NCBI GenBank assembly: GCA_045580225.1
Contig: JAZNNJ010000022.1
Coordinates: forward strand, 1 to 64,000
Length of the DNA stretch: 64,000 nucleotides
Direction of reading: 5' to 3'
From: CAUUCF01 sp045580225
GTDB taxonomy: Bacteria; Pseudomonadota; Gammaproteobacteria; UBA9339
Positions 36,379 to 45,110 of the stretch are shown here, one piece after another. The notes beneath the pieces were generated by a model. It searched no databases. It was not told the DNA's origin and saw nothing but the letters and a program-made list of their open reading frames with translations. Numbering within the stretch: the stretch's first letter is position 1; the number at the start of each line of letters is the position of its first letter. The position numbers and the translations under genes were made by a program.

Positions 36379-36825
36379 ATGATATATTTAGTTAGTTTGT
36401 TAATTTGGCTAGTTGATTTTTTTACCAAAAAGTTGGTGATTAGTAATTTATTTTGGGGTGAAAGTTACCCAGTTATCGAAGGATTTAATTTAGTATTTTA
36501 TGGTAATCGTGGCGGAGCTTTTAATTTTTTGAGTTCTACAACTTTTGGTCCGTATTTTTTGTTGTCGGTGACTTTTTTAATCAGTATTTATTTATTATTT
36601 ACATTATATGAAAAAGATAATTGGCGAATTAAATTAGGTAAAGCGTTGATTTTAGGTGGTGCTTTAGGTAATTTAACTGATCGTTTTTTATATCAGCAAG
36701 TAATCGATTTTTTAGATTTTTATTGGAAAAATTGGCATTATCCGGCTTTTAATTTTGCAGATAGTGCAATTTGTATAGGGATGTTATTATGGCTTTGGGG
36801 GAATAAATTTAGGAATAAAAAATGA
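36379..36825 (+). CDS. lspA: Lipoprotein signal peptidase
   Basis: Aspartic membrane protease cleaving prolipoprotein signal peptides. Four hydrophobic segments; the catalytic aspartates are in GALGNLTDR...VIDFLDF and FNFADSAICIG, and NRGGAFNF is the usual NxGaAF motif. At 148 residues it is slightly short (164 in E. coli). ileS, the common upstream partner, is absent; instead rnpB ends 14 nt before the ATG, with no clear Shine-Dalgarno sequence. It overlaps accA by 4 bp. Confidence 0.94.
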   Translation: MIYLVSLLIWLVDFFTKKLVISNLFWGESYPVIEGFNLVFYGNRGGAFNFLSSTTFGPYFLLSVTFLISIYLLFTLYEKDNWRIKLGKALILGGALGNLTDRFLYQQVIDFLDFYWKNWHYPAFNFADSAICIGMLLWLWGNKFRNKK

Positions 36826-37778
36826 ACGAGTTGCTGTATCTTGATTTTGAACAACCGATTGTTGCTTTGTTAAAGCAAATAGAGATTTTGCGTCAAGAAA
36901 GAGATAAAAAAGAAGGATTGCAAGTTATTCAAAAAATTAATGCTTTAGAGAAGTGTTTAGTAAATACTACTAAAGAAATTTTTGTGCATTTAGATGATTA
37001 TCAAAAAATTAAATTAGCTCGTCATCCGTTGCGTCCTTATGCGCGAGATTATATTGAAAAAATTTTTACGGATTTCGATGAATTATATGGTGATCGTCAT
37101 TGTGGTCCTGGGTATGCAGTTATCGGTGGTTTGGCAAGACTTAATGGTGAAGCGGTGATGGTTATTGGGCAGCAAAAAGGTCGTAGTGTTAAGGAAAATT
37201 TGACTTGTCATTTTGGTATGCCTTATCCAGAAGAATATCGTAAAGCTTTGCGTTTAATGAAATTAGCTGAAAAATTTGGTTTGCCAATTTTTACTTTAAT
37301 AGATACTCCTGGTGCTTATCCTGGTATTGATGCTGAAGAACGGAATCAAAGTGAGGCAATTGCTCGTAATCTGTTGGAAATGTCTTTATTGAAAGTTCCT
37401 ATTATTTGTACAATTATAGGCGAAGGTGGTTCAGGAGGGGCTTTGGCTCTAGGAGTAGGGGATAAGTTATTAATGTTAGAATATGCTGTTTTTTCGGTAA
37501 TTTCTCCGGAAGGGTGTGCTTCTTTGTTATGGAAAAGTACTGATGTGAATAGAATTAAAGAAGCAGCTCAATCGTTGCAAATTACTGCTGAAAAATTGTT
37601 TAATTTGAAATTAATAGATCAAATAATATTAGAACCTTTGGGTGGAGCTCACCGTGATTATGATCAGATGTCTGCTTCATTAAAGATTGTATTAGAAGAA
37701 AATTTGAATTATTTGAAGCAATATTCTATAGATCAGTTATTAGAAAGGCGTTACGCGCGTTTAAGAAACTATGGATAG
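36822..37778 (+). CDS. accA: Acetyl-CoA carboxylase carboxyltransferase subunit alpha
   Basis: Carboxyltransferase subunit working with AccD to make malonyl-CoA. Motifs: LARHPLRPYARDYI, FDELYGDRH, GQQKGR, MPYPEEYRKALRLMKLAEKF, DTPGAYPGIDAEERNQSEAI and EGGSGGALALGVGD. Length 318 equals E. coli (319). Overlaps lspA by 4 bp and tilS by 8 bp, so the three are co-translated. Confidence 0.98.
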   Translation: MNELLYLDFEQPIVALLKQIEILRQERDKKEGLQVIQKINALEKCLVNTTKEIFVHLDDYQKIKLARHPLRPYARDYIEKIFTDFDELYGDRHCGPGYAVIGGLARLNGEAVMVIGQQKGRSVKENLTCHFGMPYPEEYRKALRLMKLAEKFGLPIFTLIDTPGAYPGIDAEERNQSEAIARNLLEMSLLKVPIICTIIGEGGSGGALALGVGDKLLMLEYAVFSVISPEGCASLLWKSTDVNRIKEAAQSLQITAEKLFNLKLIDQIILEPLGGAHRDYDQMSASLKIVLEENLNYLKQYSIDQLLERRYARLRNYG

Positions 37779-39000
37779 TGAAATTGAAAGGGCTTACTTA
37801 TCTTTATTAGACTTGCCCTATAAGCAATGGGTGATTGGGTATAGTGGTGGCGTAGATTCGACTGTTTTGTTGGATTTAGTTCGGCGAGTTTTGGATGTAA
37901 GAAAGGAATTAGAAGTAACTGTTGTTCACGTTAATCATTCTGTAAATATAAGAGCAGGGGAATGGGCTAATTTTTGTGAGCAACAAGCTAAAAAGATTGG
38001 TTTACGGTGTGTAGTTGAGCAGATTAATCCTTATCGTGGTAAAGATTTAGAGAATTATTGGAGAGAGAAGCGTTATCAGTGTTTACGTAATTATTTAGCA
38101 GGTAATGGTTGTTTATTAACGGCTCATCATGTTCTTGATCAAGCAGAAAGTTTTTTTTTGCATTTATTAAGAGGGTGTGGTTTGCGTGGTTTAGAAGGGA
38201 TGCAATTTCAAGCGATGCCTTATTACCACGGTTTTTTATTTAGACCATTATTGAAAGTTTCTAAAGAAGAAATTTTATTATATGCTCAAAAAAATAATTT
38301 AATATGGGTAGAAGATGATAGTAATCAGGATTTGTACTATCAACGTAATTTTTTGAGATTTTTACTTCCATTTTTTTCTATAAAATGGCCAAATTGGCTA
38401 AGTGCTATAAGAAAAACCACTGAAAATTTACAAAAAAATTCTAAACTTTTTGAGGAATATTTGGCTGATGATTTAGATAATCATTTAAAAAGCAATCGTT
38501 TTTATTACAAAGATTTGTCTTTGCTTAAAATAGAGACATTGGTTAGTTATTGGTTTTATCGGGATTTTAATATAATTATAAATCGTTCTCAGCGTACAGC
38601 AATTTTGGAGATGGTTAATGCTAGCGCGACGAATAATCCTTTTATAAAAATAGGTGATTTTTGTATTTTTAGGTATAAAAATTGCTTGTATATAGATGAT
38701 TTAGAAGTTTTCGGTGGTAAAATTTTTCTAAATAATAATATGAATTTTAAAAAAGAAGATTTTTATGTAGCTTATTATCAGGGTGGAGAAAAAATTAAGC
38801 TATTGCGTCGTGGGCATACGCATCGTCTTAAGAAACTTTTTCAAGAATGGCAAGTTCCTTTCTATAAGCGTAGAAAAGTTCCTTTGCTTTTTTATCAAGA
38901 TCAATTAGTGGCTATTATTGGCTTTGAAAATAATGGTTTTATTCATCATTATGAAGTTATTAAAACGACTAAAACTTGGGAAATTGTTTTTAGTGATTAA
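37771..39000 (+). CDS. tilS: tRNA(Ile)-lysidine synthetase
   Basis: Modifies C34 of tRNA-Ile(CAU) to lysidine. The PP-loop ATPase motif GYSGGVDSTVLLD lies near residues 23-35. VVHVNHSVN and LTAHHVLDQAESFFLHLLRG follow, and the C-terminal TilS substrate domain (LRRGHTHRLKKLFQEWQVP) is present. Length 409 (432 in E. coli). It ends the lspA-accA-tilS unit. Confidence 0.95.
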   Translation: MDSEIERAYLSLLDLPYKQWVIGYSGGVDSTVLLDLVRRVLDVRKELEVTVVHVNHSVNIRAGEWANFCEQQAKKIGLRCVVEQINPYRGKDLENYWREKRYQCLRNYLAGNGCLLTAHHVLDQAESFFLHLLRGCGLRGLEGMQFQAMPYYHGFLFRPLLKVSKEEILLYAQKNNLIWVEDDSNQDLYYQRNFLRFLLPFFSIKWPNWLSAIRKTTENLQKNSKLFEEYLADDLDNHLKSNRFYYKDLSLLKIETLVSYWFYRDFNIIINRSQRTAILEMVNASATNNPFIKIGDFCIFRYKNCLYIDDLEVFGGKIFLNNNMNFKKEDFYVAYYQGGEKIKLLRRGHTHRLKKLFQEWQVPFYKRRKVPLLFYQDQLVAIIGFENNGFIHHYEVIKTTKTWEIVFSD

Positions 39001-39334
39001 TTTTTTATCAGTTTAATTTGAAGGAAGTTAAATACAAGGGTTTAGGTATAAATTTATAGTTTATTTACTTAGTTATTCACATTTTTTGTGAATAAAAGTT
39101 AATCTTATTTTTAGTTTTAAGTTGTAGGTGTTGTCTGTAATGTCAGTCATTAAGCCATTTTTTATATGAATGTATCATTAAGTTGCTTCACAAAAATAGA
39201 AAATTTCATTTGAGTTATACACATTTTAGAATGTTAGGTTTAGAAGGTAAATTTATTTTAGAATAATTAATCAGTTGACTCTTTTTGGTATCATAATAAA
39301 ATTAAATAACGGGGTAATTTTTAGAGGTGCGTAT
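39001..39334. other. Intergenic region with a DnaA-box cluster
   Basis: A 334-bp AT-rich gap between tilS and gpmI. It holds three exact matches to the DnaA-box pattern TTATNCACA: 39073-39081, an inverted copy at 39087-39095, and 39215-39223. The first two form a perfect 9-bp inverted repeat with a 5-nt T loop. No coding frame is seen. The gpmI RBS (AGAGGTG) is at its right end. Confidence 0.5.
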
Positions 39335-40855
39335 ATGACTACTTTATTGTTAATTTTAGATGGTTGGGGTTATAATTTAGAACAGAAGGGGAATGCAATT
39401 GCTTTAGCTAAAACTCCTAATTTTGATTATTTATGGAACAATTACCCGCATGCGCTTTTGTCGGCTTCTGGATTAGATGTAGGATTGCCTGAAGGTCAGA
39501 TGGGTAATTCTGAAGTTGGACATTTGCATATTGGTTCGGGATGCACTGTTATGCAAGAGTTAACTAATTTAGAATTAGCAATAGAACAAGGTACTTTTTT
39601 CAAAAATTCAGTATTGCAGAGAAATTTAGATATTGCAAAACATAATGATAAAAAAGTACATATTATGGGATTGTTGTCTACTGGTGGAGTACATAGTCAT
39701 TTGCAGCATATCGAAGCTATGGTGGAAATGGCAGTTAAAAATGGTAATAAGAAGATATTTCTTCATGCTTTTCTAGATGGTCGTGATACACCTCCTAAAT
39801 CAGCAGAGAATTTTATACAGATTTTGCAAGAGAAATTATCTAGTTTAGGTAGTGGAAGTATTGCTACTTTATGCGGTCGTTTTTACGCAATGGATCGAGA
39901 TAAAAGATGGGATCGAATTGAGAAGGCTTATAATCTTTTGGTAAAAAAGCGAGCAGATTTTGTTTATTCTTCAGCTTTAGAAGGTATTCAAGCAGCGTAT
40001 CAACGAGGGGAAACTGATGAGTTTGTACAACCTACTTTATTGGATAGTGAAGGTTGTGTCGAAGACGGTGACGTAGTATTTTTTATGAATTTTAGAGCTG
40101 ACCGAGCAAGAGAAATTAGTTATGCTTTTACTAAAGAGCAATTTTTAGAATTTGAGCGTCATCGGGTTAATTTAGGTGGATATGTGACATTGACTCAGTA
40201 TGCTAAAGATTTAGTAACGGAAGTAGCTTATCCGCCAAAGCAGTTAAAAAATATTTTGGGGGAAGTTGTTGCTAATGCTGGTTTAAAGCAGTTAAGGATT
40301 GCAGAAACAGAAAAATATGCTCATGTTACTTATTTTGTTAATGGTGGCAGAGAAGAAGCTTTTGTTGGTGAAGAGCGAGTTTTAGTTCCTTCTCCTAAAG
40401 TTGCTACTTACGACTTGCAGCCAGAAATGAGCCTTTATGAAGTAACAGATAAATTATTGCAAGCTATAGAAAGTAGAAAATTTGATTTGATTGTAGCTAA
40501 TTTTGCTAATACAGATATGGTTGGTCATACTGGTAAATTAGAGGCTGCGATTTGCGCTGTGGAAAAAGTAGATGAGGCTATAGGTAAAATTTTAGAGGCT
40601 TTACGACAAACAAATGGTGAAATGGTTTTGATTGCTGATCACGGTAATGCTGAAAAAATGATTAATTTGGATACTAATGTTCCTCATACTGCTCACACTA
40701 CTAACTTGGTTCCTTTTATATATTTTGGTAGATCAGCTGAGACTTTAGTCGCTGAGGGAAAATTAATCGATGTTGCTCCTACTATTTTATATTTAATGAA
40801 TTTGAATATTCCTAAAGAGATGAGTGGTAGGATTTTAGTGAAGTTAGATGGTTAA
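39335..40855 (+). CDS. gpmI: 2,3-bisphosphoglycerate-independent phosphoglycerate mutase
   Basis: Glycolytic enzyme using two Mn ions. It starts MTTLLLILDGWG with the metal Asp; the phosphoserine lies in GQMGNSEVGHLHIGSG. HAFLDGRDTPP, NFRADRAREI and IADHGNAEKM with the metal-binding His are also present. The ATG at 39335 is chosen because it has an RBS and matches the family start; an upstream in-frame ATG would add 20 unrelated residues. Length 506 (514 in E. coli). Overlaps envC by 8 bp, as in other gammaproteobacteria. Confidence 0.97.
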   Translation: MTTLLLILDGWGYNLEQKGNAIALAKTPNFDYLWNNYPHALLSASGLDVGLPEGQMGNSEVGHLHIGSGCTVMQELTNLELAIEQGTFFKNSVLQRNLDIAKHNDKKVHIMGLLSTGGVHSHLQHIEAMVEMAVKNGNKKIFLHAFLDGRDTPPKSAENFIQILQEKLSSLGSGSIATLCGRFYAMDRDKRWDRIEKAYNLLVKKRADFVYSSALEGIQAAYQRGETDEFVQPTLLDSEGCVEDGDVVFFMNFRADRAREISYAFTKEQFLEFERHRVNLGGYVTLTQYAKDLVTEVAYPPKQLKNILGEVVANAGLKQLRIAETEKYAHVTYFVNGGREEAFVGEERVLVPSPKVATYDLQPEMSLYEVTDKLLQAIESRKFDLIVANFANTDMVGHTGKLEAAICAVEKVDEAIGKILEALRQTNGEMVLIADHGNAEKMINLDTNVPHTAHTTNLVPFIYFGRSAETLVAEGKLIDVAPTILYLMNLNIPKEMSGRILVKLDG

Positions 40856-41936
40856 TAAAATTGTTTGTTTATTTTTGGGGTGGTTGATTTGTTTGCAAGT
40901 TGTTGCTTTACCACCTCAAAATAAGTTAGAACAAGTTAATAAACAAATTGATAAGCTGCAGAAAGTTATTAATCAGGAAAAAACGCATTCGTTGATTTTA
41001 AAAAATAATCTTGAACAACACCATTTATCTTTAAAAAATATTGAAAAGCGTTTATCTGATCAGCGAGAAGTTGTAAAAGTAAAGCAACAAAAGATTTTGA
41101 ATTATCATCGGTCAATTAGAGAGAATCAACAAGATTTTTTTAGTAGCAAAAATCAGTTAAATGATCGGTTACGTGACTGGTACTTACGTCCCAAAAATAG
41201 TTTATGGTTGAGTGGAGATAAGCGAGTTTTAGAAGATCTTTATACAATTTATTTTAGAAATTGGTTTAATCAACAGCAAAGGTCTTTGACCGAAAAAGTA
41301 GACGTTTTAGTTCAAAATCAAGATTTAGTAGAAAAGGTAATTAAACAAAGAAATAAAATAGCAAAGCATTTAGATTTTACTGAAAAAAATCATTTACAAT
41401 TAAAAAAGGTAACTGAACAAAATAAAATTACTTTAGAACAGTTAGATCGTAACTTAAAAATTAAACAAGCTAACCTAAAACAGTTATTAATAGAAAAAAG
41501 AAAATTAGAAAAATTGATTGCTGATTTAGTAAAAGAAACTGCTAGAACTAATTTGTCTTCATTTTCGGCTTATTGGCCAGGTGAAGGTAAAGTAATTGTT
41601 AAATTTGGAAGTAAAATTCAAGATACTCAATGGCAAAATAATAATTTAATTATACAAATGAAGCATCGTAAGTTTAGTGCTGTCGCTCCTGGTAAAGTAA
41701 TTTTTGCGGGTCCTTTAAAAGGATATGGGTTATTATTGATTTTAGATCATCAGAACGGTTTTGTAAGTATTTATGGAAATGCTTGTAAGCTTTATAAATT
41801 AACGGGTTGTCAAGTTGATCAACAGGAAAAATTAGGAGAAATTATTGATCAAAATGGTCAGTATAATCTTTATTTTGCGATTAAAAAAAATGGTAAGGCG
41901 ATTGATCCTGAAAAAATATTTATAAAAAAGTATTAG
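40848..41936 (+). CDS. envC: Murein hydrolase activator EnvC
   Basis: Periplasmic activator of septal amidases. A signal peptide (about residues 1-22) is followed by a long Lys/Gln-rich coiled coil (about 25-235) and a LytM/M23-type domain (about 240-360: AYWPGEGKVIVKFG, KFSAVAPGKVIFAGPLKGYG). The zinc ligands of active M23 peptidases are missing (VSIYGN and LYFAIKKNG replace HxH-type motifs), as in EnvC, which activates but does not cut. Location after gpmI is the classic order. Confidence 0.88.
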   Translation: MVNKIVCLFLGWLICLQVVALPPQNKLEQVNKQIDKLQKVINQEKTHSLILKNNLEQHHLSLKNIEKRLSDQREVVKVKQQKILNYHRSIRENQQDFFSSKNQLNDRLRDWYLRPKNSLWLSGDKRVLEDLYTIYFRNWFNQQQRSLTEKVDVLVQNQDLVEKVIKQRNKIAKHLDFTEKNHLQLKKVTEQNKITLEQLDRNLKIKQANLKQLLIEKRKLEKLIADLVKETARTNLSSFSAYWPGEGKVIVKFGSKIQDTQWQNNNLIIQMKHRKFSAVAPGKVIFAGPLKGYGLLLILDHQNGFVSIYGNACKLYKLTGCQVDQQEKLGEIIDQNGQYNLYFAIKKNGKAIDPEKIFIKKY

Positions 41937-42021
41937 CTTTTGTTGTTATTTTGCTTGTTTATAGTCTTTTAGCTTTTTTAGAAATGACAAAAAATATATA
42001 ATTTTTTTAATTATAAAAAAA

Positions 42022-42050
42022 TTGGACAAATGAAAAAAAATGAGTTAAAG
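42022..42050 (+). promoter_or_regulatory. Candidate promoter for fadL
   Basis: TTGGAC (42022-42027), 17-bp spacer, TTAAAG (42045-42050). The -35 is good and the -10 weak. A GAGG-type RBS lies just before the ATG at 42082. Confidence 0.35.
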
Positions 42051-42081
42051 TGCCAGCCTTGTTTTTTGTAAGAGGTAAAAA

Positions 42082-43269
42082 ATGAAAAAAACTTTATTTA
42101 CTTTAGCGCTGATTAGTGGTTCAGTGTTCGCGGGGGGGTATTCTTTATCAGAATATTCTGTTACTAATTTAGGTAGAGCTTTTGCAGGTGCTGGGGTTAA
42201 CGGTGATGATTACTCTGCTATTGCTTTTAATCCGGCTGGTATGGTTTTATTAGACTCTGGGATACAAGGCAACCTTCATGGAGTATTTTTAGATACAGAG
42301 GTTCGTGGAACAGTTGACAGTGGCCCAGCAGGTGGTAGTGGAGCTTATACTCAAGCTTTTTTACCTTCATTTTTTGCTCAGAAAGCATACGGTAATTGGC
42401 GTTTCGGTTTAGGAGTTTATTCACCATTAGGTTTGGAGATTACTTATCAAGATCCATCTTGGGTTGGGCGTAAACATGCAATTTCTTCTAAGGTGGTTTC
42501 TTTGGATTTTGCGCCTACTGTTGCTTACCAGTTAAATCGTTATTTATCTTTAGGAGCAGGATTATATTTTGAATATCTATCCGCAGAGTTGACTAATAAT
42601 ACTCCTGGGTATGATAGTTTTTCTGAATTGAAAGCAGATGGTTGGAAATGGGGAGCTAACGTTGGTGTAATGATGCAACCTTTTACGCAAACTAAAATTG
42701 GGGTAAGTTATCGTACTCAGAATGTTAATCATTTAGAGGGGAAGCATAGTATTTACAATTATGCAAGGAAAAATACAAATGCTCATTTAGCTTCTCCAGC
42801 GCAACTTTTGGTATCGTTAAATCAGGGCATTACTGAACGTTTAAAAGTAATGTTTAGCGCTAAATGGACTAAATGGGATTGTTTTTCTGTTCTAAATATT
42901 CGTTCAGATGTTGATGCTGTGCCTGGGAATCAAATTGTAGTACAGGAACGTTGGCGTAATGTTTGGATGTTTTCAGGAGGGTTTGATTATAAACTGTGTG
43001 AGCGTTGGACTACTCGTTTAGGATTTGCTTTTGACCAAACGCCGGTTTCTTCTGCTGAATATCGTACGGCAAGGATTCCTGATAATAACCGCTTTATATT
43101 ATCAGCTGGTTTAGGTTATCGTTATAATAATTATCAAGTTGATTTAGCTTATGCCCATTATTTTGTAAATGAAGCGAAGATTAATAACACTAATAATGGT
43201 AGTACTATAAAAGCTAATGCTGAAATGGTAGGGAATCTTGTCGGTCTATCTTTTCAATATCATTTTTAA
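42082..43269 (+). CDS. fadL: FadL/OmpP1-family outer-membrane transporter
   Basis: Fourteen-strand barrel for uptake of long-chain fatty acids or other hydrophobic compounds. A signal peptide (about residues 1-17, ending VFAGG) is followed by the hatch region, with GRAFAGAGVNGDDYSAIAFN and the NPAGM motif, the hallmark of the family. Repeated aromatic-ended strands continue to a terminal Phe. Length 395 (446 in E. coli). It stands alone between a weak promoter and a strong terminator. Confidence 0.93.
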   Translation: MKKTLFTLALISGSVFAGGYSLSEYSVTNLGRAFAGAGVNGDDYSAIAFNPAGMVLLDSGIQGNLHGVFLDTEVRGTVDSGPAGGSGAYTQAFLPSFFAQKAYGNWRFGLGVYSPLGLEITYQDPSWVGRKHAISSKVVSLDFAPTVAYQLNRYLSLGAGLYFEYLSAELTNNTPGYDSFSELKADGWKWGANVGVMMQPFTQTKIGVSYRTQNVNHLEGKHSIYNYARKNTNAHLASPAQLLVSLNQGITERLKVMFSAKWTKWDCFSVLNIRSDVDAVPGNQIVVQERWRNVWMFSGGFDYKLCERWTTRLGFAFDQTPVSSAEYRTARIPDNNRFILSAGLGYRYNNYQVDLAYAHYFVNEAKINNTNNGSTIKANAEMVGNLVGLSFQYHF

Positions 43270-43296
43270 TTAGTGATTTAATATTATAGACAGTAG

Positions 43297-43334
43297 AAAC
43301 GGTCTGAAAATTTAGATTTTTAGGCCGTTTTTTT
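43297..43334 (+). terminator. Intrinsic terminator after fadL
   Basis: AAACGGTCT (from 43297) pairs with AGGCCGTTT (to about 43330), and the inner arms continue with AAAAT/ATTTT. A run of T follows to 43335. Confidence 0.8.
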
Positions 43335-43402
43335 TATGTACTTAATTACATTAGGTTAAATACCGAGTAACCAAATTTTTTCGAATCGTTAGAATAAACG
43401 AC

Positions 43403-44071
43403 ATGAAAATTCAAATGGTAATAGTGGACCATCAAAATAGCTTTGTGTTGATGGTTAAATGTGGTGATAAAATTCTATTTAAGGAAGTAGTTAATAAAGA
43501 TTTACCAACTCGAGCGATCATAAAAATAGTATTGGGAGTTAGAAATTCTTTTCGTTTTTGCTTTTGGCAGGATGTAGTTTTGTCTTTACCGGGTGCCGAT
43601 TTTTTAAATTTATTTTCATTTACTGATCCTAAATTTTTGAAAACTTGGCTGAAAACTCAAATTGGCAGCGATAATTTAGCAGTTGATTACTATATCGGCG
43701 CGAAAGAGATTTTAGTTTGGGGTAATGAAAAGAAGAGACTAAAACATTTATTTTCGCAGTATAAAAAATGGAAAATTTTAATTAGTAAAATAATGAATCC
43801 AGTAAATTTTTGGTTGGATAAAATTTTTGATCAATCCGAAAAGAAGCTAAATTTAGCGATTTTTATGAATAAATATATATTAGCGTGGCAAAATTTTGGT
43901 AATCAGTGGGAGTTTAAACTGCTAGATGATTTAGCTGAATGTTTAGAATTTATTGACTTTAGAATTAATTGTGAATTGCAAATTTATAATTTTAAACAAA
44001 ATAATGAAGATGAGCTTAAAGTGCTAGGTTTACGAGGTAATTTAGTTAGTTTATTAGAGGGAATATGTTAA
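43403..44071 (+). CDS. pilM: PilM/HofM-like pilus assembly protein
   Basis: A diverged, short (222 residues against about 350 for PilM and 259 for HofM) protein at the head of a pilus block. It contains VVLSLPGADFL, similar to the PilM 'alP' segment, and otherwise shows little conservation; recognition rests mainly on gene order ahead of PilN-, PilO/P- and PilQ-like genes. PilM is the cytoplasmic actin-like ring protein binding PilN. It overlaps the next gene by 7 bp. Confidence 0.6.
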   Translation: MKIQMVIVDHQNSFVLMVKCGDKILFKEVVNKDLPTRAIIKIVLGVRNSFRFCFWQDVVLSLPGADFLNLFSFTDPKFLKTWLKTQIGSDNLAVDYYIGAKEILVWGNEKKRLKHLFSQYKKWKILISKIMNPVNFWLDKIFDQSEKKLNLAIFMNKYILAWQNFGNQWEFKLLDDLAECLEFIDFRINCELQIYNFKQNNEDELKVLGLRGNLVSLLEGIC

Positions 44072-44472
44072 AAGGATATTTATTCTGGAAAAATTGGCAA
44101 AATAATATTTTTTTTCTACTTATTTGGTTTTTTGTTATTTTAGTGGTTAATTTTCTGGGTAAAGTTGAAAAAATACCTTTAAATAAAGAAATTGTAACGG
44201 TAGACCAGGGTGAACTTATTAATGAAGAGCTTCGTTATAGTAAATTAAACAAACTAGTAGAGTTTTTAAATCGATTTGATAATGAATTTAGTGAGTTTAG
44301 TTTTAATGAAATGGAGGGTGATTTATTTAAAGTTAAATTGACGGGTGAAGCTTTTGATTTTAGTAGTTTAGCTGAATTGCTATTTAATTTGCGTCGATAT
44401 TACAGAGTAGATTTGGTTAAATTACATTCTAAATTTCCTTATATTTTTCAATTAGAAGTTTTTTATGGTTAG
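44065..44472 (+). CDS. pilN: PilN-like pilus alignment protein
   Basis: Small bitopic protein of 135 residues: a short cytoplasmic N-terminus, one membrane segment (about residues 16-31), then a ferredoxin-like periplasmic region whose LTGEAFDFSSLAELLFNLRR fits the conserved 'itG.a.....l..fl..L' pattern of PilN. Its size and place between PilM-like and PilO/P-like genes support PilN/HofN. Shorter than usual (about 180). It overlaps the following gene by 8 bp. Confidence 0.6.
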   Translation: MLKGYLFWKNWQNNIFFLLIWFFVILVVNFLGKVEKIPLNKEIVTVDQGELINEELRYSKLNKLVEFLNRFDNEFSEFSFNEMEGDLFKVKLTGEAFDFSSLAELLFNLRRYYRVDLVKLHSKFPYIFQLEVFYG

Positions 44473-45109
44473 TAAAACTTTATCTGGGATTTTAGAAAAA
44501 ATTTTAATATTTTTAATTTTATTTACTTTGTTTTATAGTTATTTTTTATATAAAAATAATCAAGAAAATTATAAAAAAAATATTAAAATTGATAATAAAA
44601 TATTAGTTCAAAAAGCAAAACCTTCTATTCTAGAAGGTGTAGATTTTTTAAGAAAATTAGAAACTTTGTTTGTTGGGGTTCAATTAGAAGATTTTCAGTT
44701 TAGTGAAAATAGTATTACTTTAGCTTTTAAAGGCGAAGAGCATGACTTAAAAAAATTTTGGAATAATATTTTAGTAGAGGAAGATTTTTGGGTAATATCA
44801 GCGTTTTATATGAGTAACAATTATCTGCGTTTAACTTTTAAGCAAGATCATAATGACAAGATATTGGATAATATTAAATGGAACAAAACTTGGTTCGGTA
44901 AAAAAAATAATGTTTGGAAATTTAATCAACTGAACTTAGTAACTGTTTTTGTAGATAATGGTGAGCAGATTGCTGTATTGCGTTATCCTAGCCAAGATTT
45001 AGTTACGGTTAAAAAGGGTGATAAAATTCACGATTGTCGAGTTACTGAATTAGATTTTCAAAAAATAAAATGTCAAGACGAACGAAAATTAGAACGAGGT
45101 ATTCGATAA
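44465..45109 (+). CDS. PilO-PilP-like fusion protein
   Basis: 214 residues. The N-terminal half has one membrane segment (about residues 12-28) and a PilO-like periplasmic part. The C-terminal part, LNLVTVFVDNGEQIAVLRYP then VTVKKGDKI and KIKCQDE, follows the PilP pattern (mv-Gil, wAlv, v-vk-GD, i-L-E). PilO and PilP are separate genes in other gammaproteobacteria, and no other PilP candidate lies between this gene and pilQ, so a fusion is the simplest reading. It ends one base before the pilQ start. Confidence 0.55.
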   Translation: MVSKTLSGILEKILIFLILFTLFYSYFLYKNNQENYKKNIKIDNKILVQKAKPSILEGVDFLRKLETLFVGVQLEDFQFSENSITLAFKGEEHDLKKFWNNILVEEDFWVISAFYMSNNYLRLTFKQDHNDKILDNIKWNKTWFGKKNNVWKFNQLNLVTVFVDNGEQIAVLRYPSQDLVTVKKGDKIHDCRVTELDFQKIKCQDERKLERGIR

Positions 45110-45110
45110 A

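Noticed and set aside
39001..39334. Chromosomal replication origin
   Set aside because: DnaA boxes are present, but genes on both sides are on the same strand, no dnaA, mnmG or mioC is near, and no A/T-rich 13-mer repeats or GATC cluster were seen. Kept only as a DnaA-box cluster.
41937..42081. Strong terminator after envC
   Set aside because: Only scattered T-runs and weak AT pairing; not convincing.
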